64,000 bases of DNA from Flectobacillus rivi (GTDB taxonomy: Bacteria; Bacteroidota; Bacteroidia; Cytophagales; Spirosomataceae): positions 244,405 through 308,404 of the forward strand of contig NZ_JASHIE010000010.1 of assembly GCF_030056655.1 (NCBI RefSeq), given 5' to 3'. The position numbers and the translations under genes were made by a program. Positions 62,779 to 64,000 of this stretch are shown here, piece by piece. The stretch's first letter is position 1, and every line of letters starts with the position of its first letter. The notes below the pieces were generated by a model. The model was not told where the DNA came from. It ran no database searches and worked only from the letters and a program-made list of their open reading frames with translations.

Positions 62779-63243
62779 TTAGAAAAATGGTCTGATAAGT
62801 TCTATTTGATTGCCAATGGTTTTACTAAAATGAGCTTTGTAGAAAGGTCCTGAATTATTAGGGTCAAATAGAAAATTTCTACGAATACCCATATATTCAA
62901 ACGAAAAAATATATCCACCTTGGTCGTAAGCATCGGGGTTGCCAAAAATGTTTCTAGGTTCAAAAAGCATCCACAAAGGAATCGTCACTAATAATTTGGC
63001 ATTAGAATTTTCATTTCGGTTCCATTGTGTTGGCAAGTTAGATGGGTTTCTCTGTGAATTACAGTAAGTGTTTGGATATGATTTAGATAACCTTTGGGGA
63101 CTTATCTCATATACAACGGCACAAGAGTCTATACATTCACAAGCATAAAAACCGTACGACTGTGTAGAGGGGGTAATAGTAATGGTTAAAGACAATAGGA
63201 AAAATAGGCTCATGCCCAAAAGAATCTTTGATGAACGTTTCAT
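62779..63243 (-). CDS. Exported protein of unknown function
   Basis: A 154-residue protein with an N-terminal hydrophobic signal (I-L-L-G-M-S-L-F-F-L-L-S-L) and a Cys-containing segment (Y-A-C-E-C-I-D-S-C-A). No family recognised. It begins 4 bp after the next gene upstream, so the two form an operon. Confidence 0.6.
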   Translation of the reverse strand: MKRSSKILLGMSLFFLLSLTITITPSTQSYGFYACECIDSCAVVYEISPQRLSKSYPNTYCNSQRNPSNLPTQWNRNENSNAKLLVTIPLWMLFEPRNIFGNPDAYDQGGYIFSFEYMGIRRNFLFDPNNSGPFYKAHFSKTIGNQIELIRPFF

Positions 63244-63247
63244 GATA

Positions 63248-63895
63248 TTAATGGGAACTACAGTTGCAGTTTACTTGCTTACAAACCTCATTGTAAGTTG
63301 GTAGTAATAGATTTTGATTCAGCGACACTTTAGTTTTTTGAATTCTTTTTCTTTGAAAATCAATGAATCCCAATTCACTTGTCAAATGTCCTTCTTTGGG
63401 AAAATAGGAAACGTAATACGCCCCATTTTTATCATAAATATTCTGATATTCTAAGCCATCCATATTTTCTATACTCATGAGTGTTTTATTATTTCTTAAA
63501 TCGTAAATAGTCAAAATTTGAATATCAGAAGAGTAATTTGAAAAAAGATAGTGTCCATCCTTTGAAACTGCAAAAGCTCCGCCTTGCAATGTGGTCAATT
63601 TTCCACTAGCATCAATCAGTAGAGTTTCACCATCATTGTCACCAAATTTAGAAATGATAAAGTAGTCTTTGAGAGGTTGTTTTGAGGATAAATACAGTCC
63701 AGAACAAGAGCCTACAGGATCTATATCATAAAATCTCTTACTTATCGTTTTACGATTTTTTCTAATATATAACCAAGCACGACATGCAAATTGATTGGCA
63801 GTGTTTTTCTTGGGATGTATCATCGTAGTAATAATTTCTAACGAACCCCACTGCAAAGTATCACTTTGAGTTATGTACTTATGTCGGCTTCCCAT
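63248..63895 (-). CDS. Beta-propeller-like protein of unknown function
   Basis: A 215-residue protein without a signal peptide. Short beta-rich segments such as A-V-S-K-D-G-H-Y-L-F-S-N and I-L-T-I-Y-D-L-R-N-N-K suggest WD40- or Kelch-like blades, and the C-terminus ends C-K-Q-V-N-C-N-C-S-S-H. Family not recognised. It is the first gene of a pair with the one at 62779. Confidence 0.6.
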   Translation of the reverse strand: MGSRHKYITQSDTLQWGSLEIITTMIHPKKNTANQFACRAWLYIRKNRKTISKRFYDIDPVGSCSGLYLSSKQPLKDYFIISKFGDNDGETLLIDASGKLTTLQGGAFAVSKDGHYLFSNYSSDIQILTIYDLRNNKTLMSIENMDGLEYQNIYDKNGAYYVSYFPKEGHLTSELGFIDFQRKRIQKTKVSLNQNLLLPTYNEVCKQVNCNCSSH

Positions 63896-63948
63896 TTTTA
63901 GTACAGTTTAAAAATATACATAATCTGATTGTTTTGATTATGTATTTA

Positions 63949-63997
63949 ACCCTTCTTGGGCTGAGTGTAGCGTAGCGGAACGAAGCCCAAGAAGGGT
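63949..63997. repeat. Inverted repeat at window end
   Basis: A perfect 14-bp stem (ACCCTTCTTGGGCT / AGCCCAAGAAGGGT) with a 21-base loop GAGTGTAGCGTAGCGGAACG plus A. It may be the terminator of a gene beyond the edge or another repeat module. The window ends here. Confidence 0.65.
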
Positions 63998-64000
63998 GTT

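Overview
The window reads as a chromosomal segment of a low-GC member of the Bacteroidota, most likely the Cytophagales (Spirosomataceae-like). The reasons are the DUF5606, DUF2911 and DUF5686 proteins, a short NuoG without the molybdopterin domain, exported lipoproteins and beta-barrels of the Bacteroidota kind, a near absence of Shine-Dalgarno sites, and several upstream regions carrying the Bacteroidota -7 promoter element TAnnTTTG. There is no rRNA, transposase, integrase, phage gene or CRISPR array. Placement below phylum level is inference.

Layout. 0-8.1 kb: cytochrome c, a YCII-like protein, DUF5606, the ribosome-assembly GTPase EngB, a large 738-residue repeat protein with a C-terminal peptidoglycan-binding domain, a thioredoxin, hemE and guaB. 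8.7-15.8 kb: a probable extracytosolic flavin/redox block made of two ApbE FMN transferases, a PepSY/flavodoxin/FNR membrane reductase, a DUF2271 protein carrying a candidate ApbE flavinylation motif (TGAS), and an exported ankyrin protein paired with the DUF2271 gene. 16.2-21.9 kb: a sulfatase-modifying-factor-like protein, a Tat-exported Gfo/Idh/MocA oxidoreductase, a small beta-barrel, a Bax-inhibitor-1 protein and a ceramidase-like lipoprotein/membrane protein. 22.2-31.6 kb: complex I genes nuoABCDE-FGHIJ, with a phytanoyl-CoA dioxygenase-like gene inserted between nuoE and nuoF; the run stops after nuoJ at a strong terminator, so nuoK-N must lie elsewhere if present. 31.7-40.1 kb: envelope genes, an unusual sigma/anti-sigma-like pair with TTG starts, and two vanadium-haloperoxidase/PAP2 homologues flanking two beta-barrel proteins. 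40.4-45 kb: dnaG, a SixA-type phosphatase, a small membrane protein, tig and tRNA-Leu(UAG). 45.2-53.8 kb: sialidase-like protein, SDR, a 44-residue membrane peptide next to a sodium:solute symporter, aldose-1-epimerase, 5'-nucleotidase and DUF2911. 54-56.6 kb: a two-gene AAA ATPase + RloB (Toprim-like) pair, the best defence-system candidate, followed by a NUDIX hydrolase. 56.7-64 kb: class V aminotransferase, an ATP-grasp ligase, a DUF5686 outer-membrane protein and two unrecognised genes.

The most striking non-coding signal is a set of recurrent, modular, imperfectly palindromic intergenic repeats. At least six sequence modules recur in different combinations, often nested symmetrically, mostly between convergent genes. 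One copy contains a perfect 29-bp stem and another a perfect 46-bp palindrome. The flavinylation block, the RloB pair and this repeat mosaic are the three things most worth following up.
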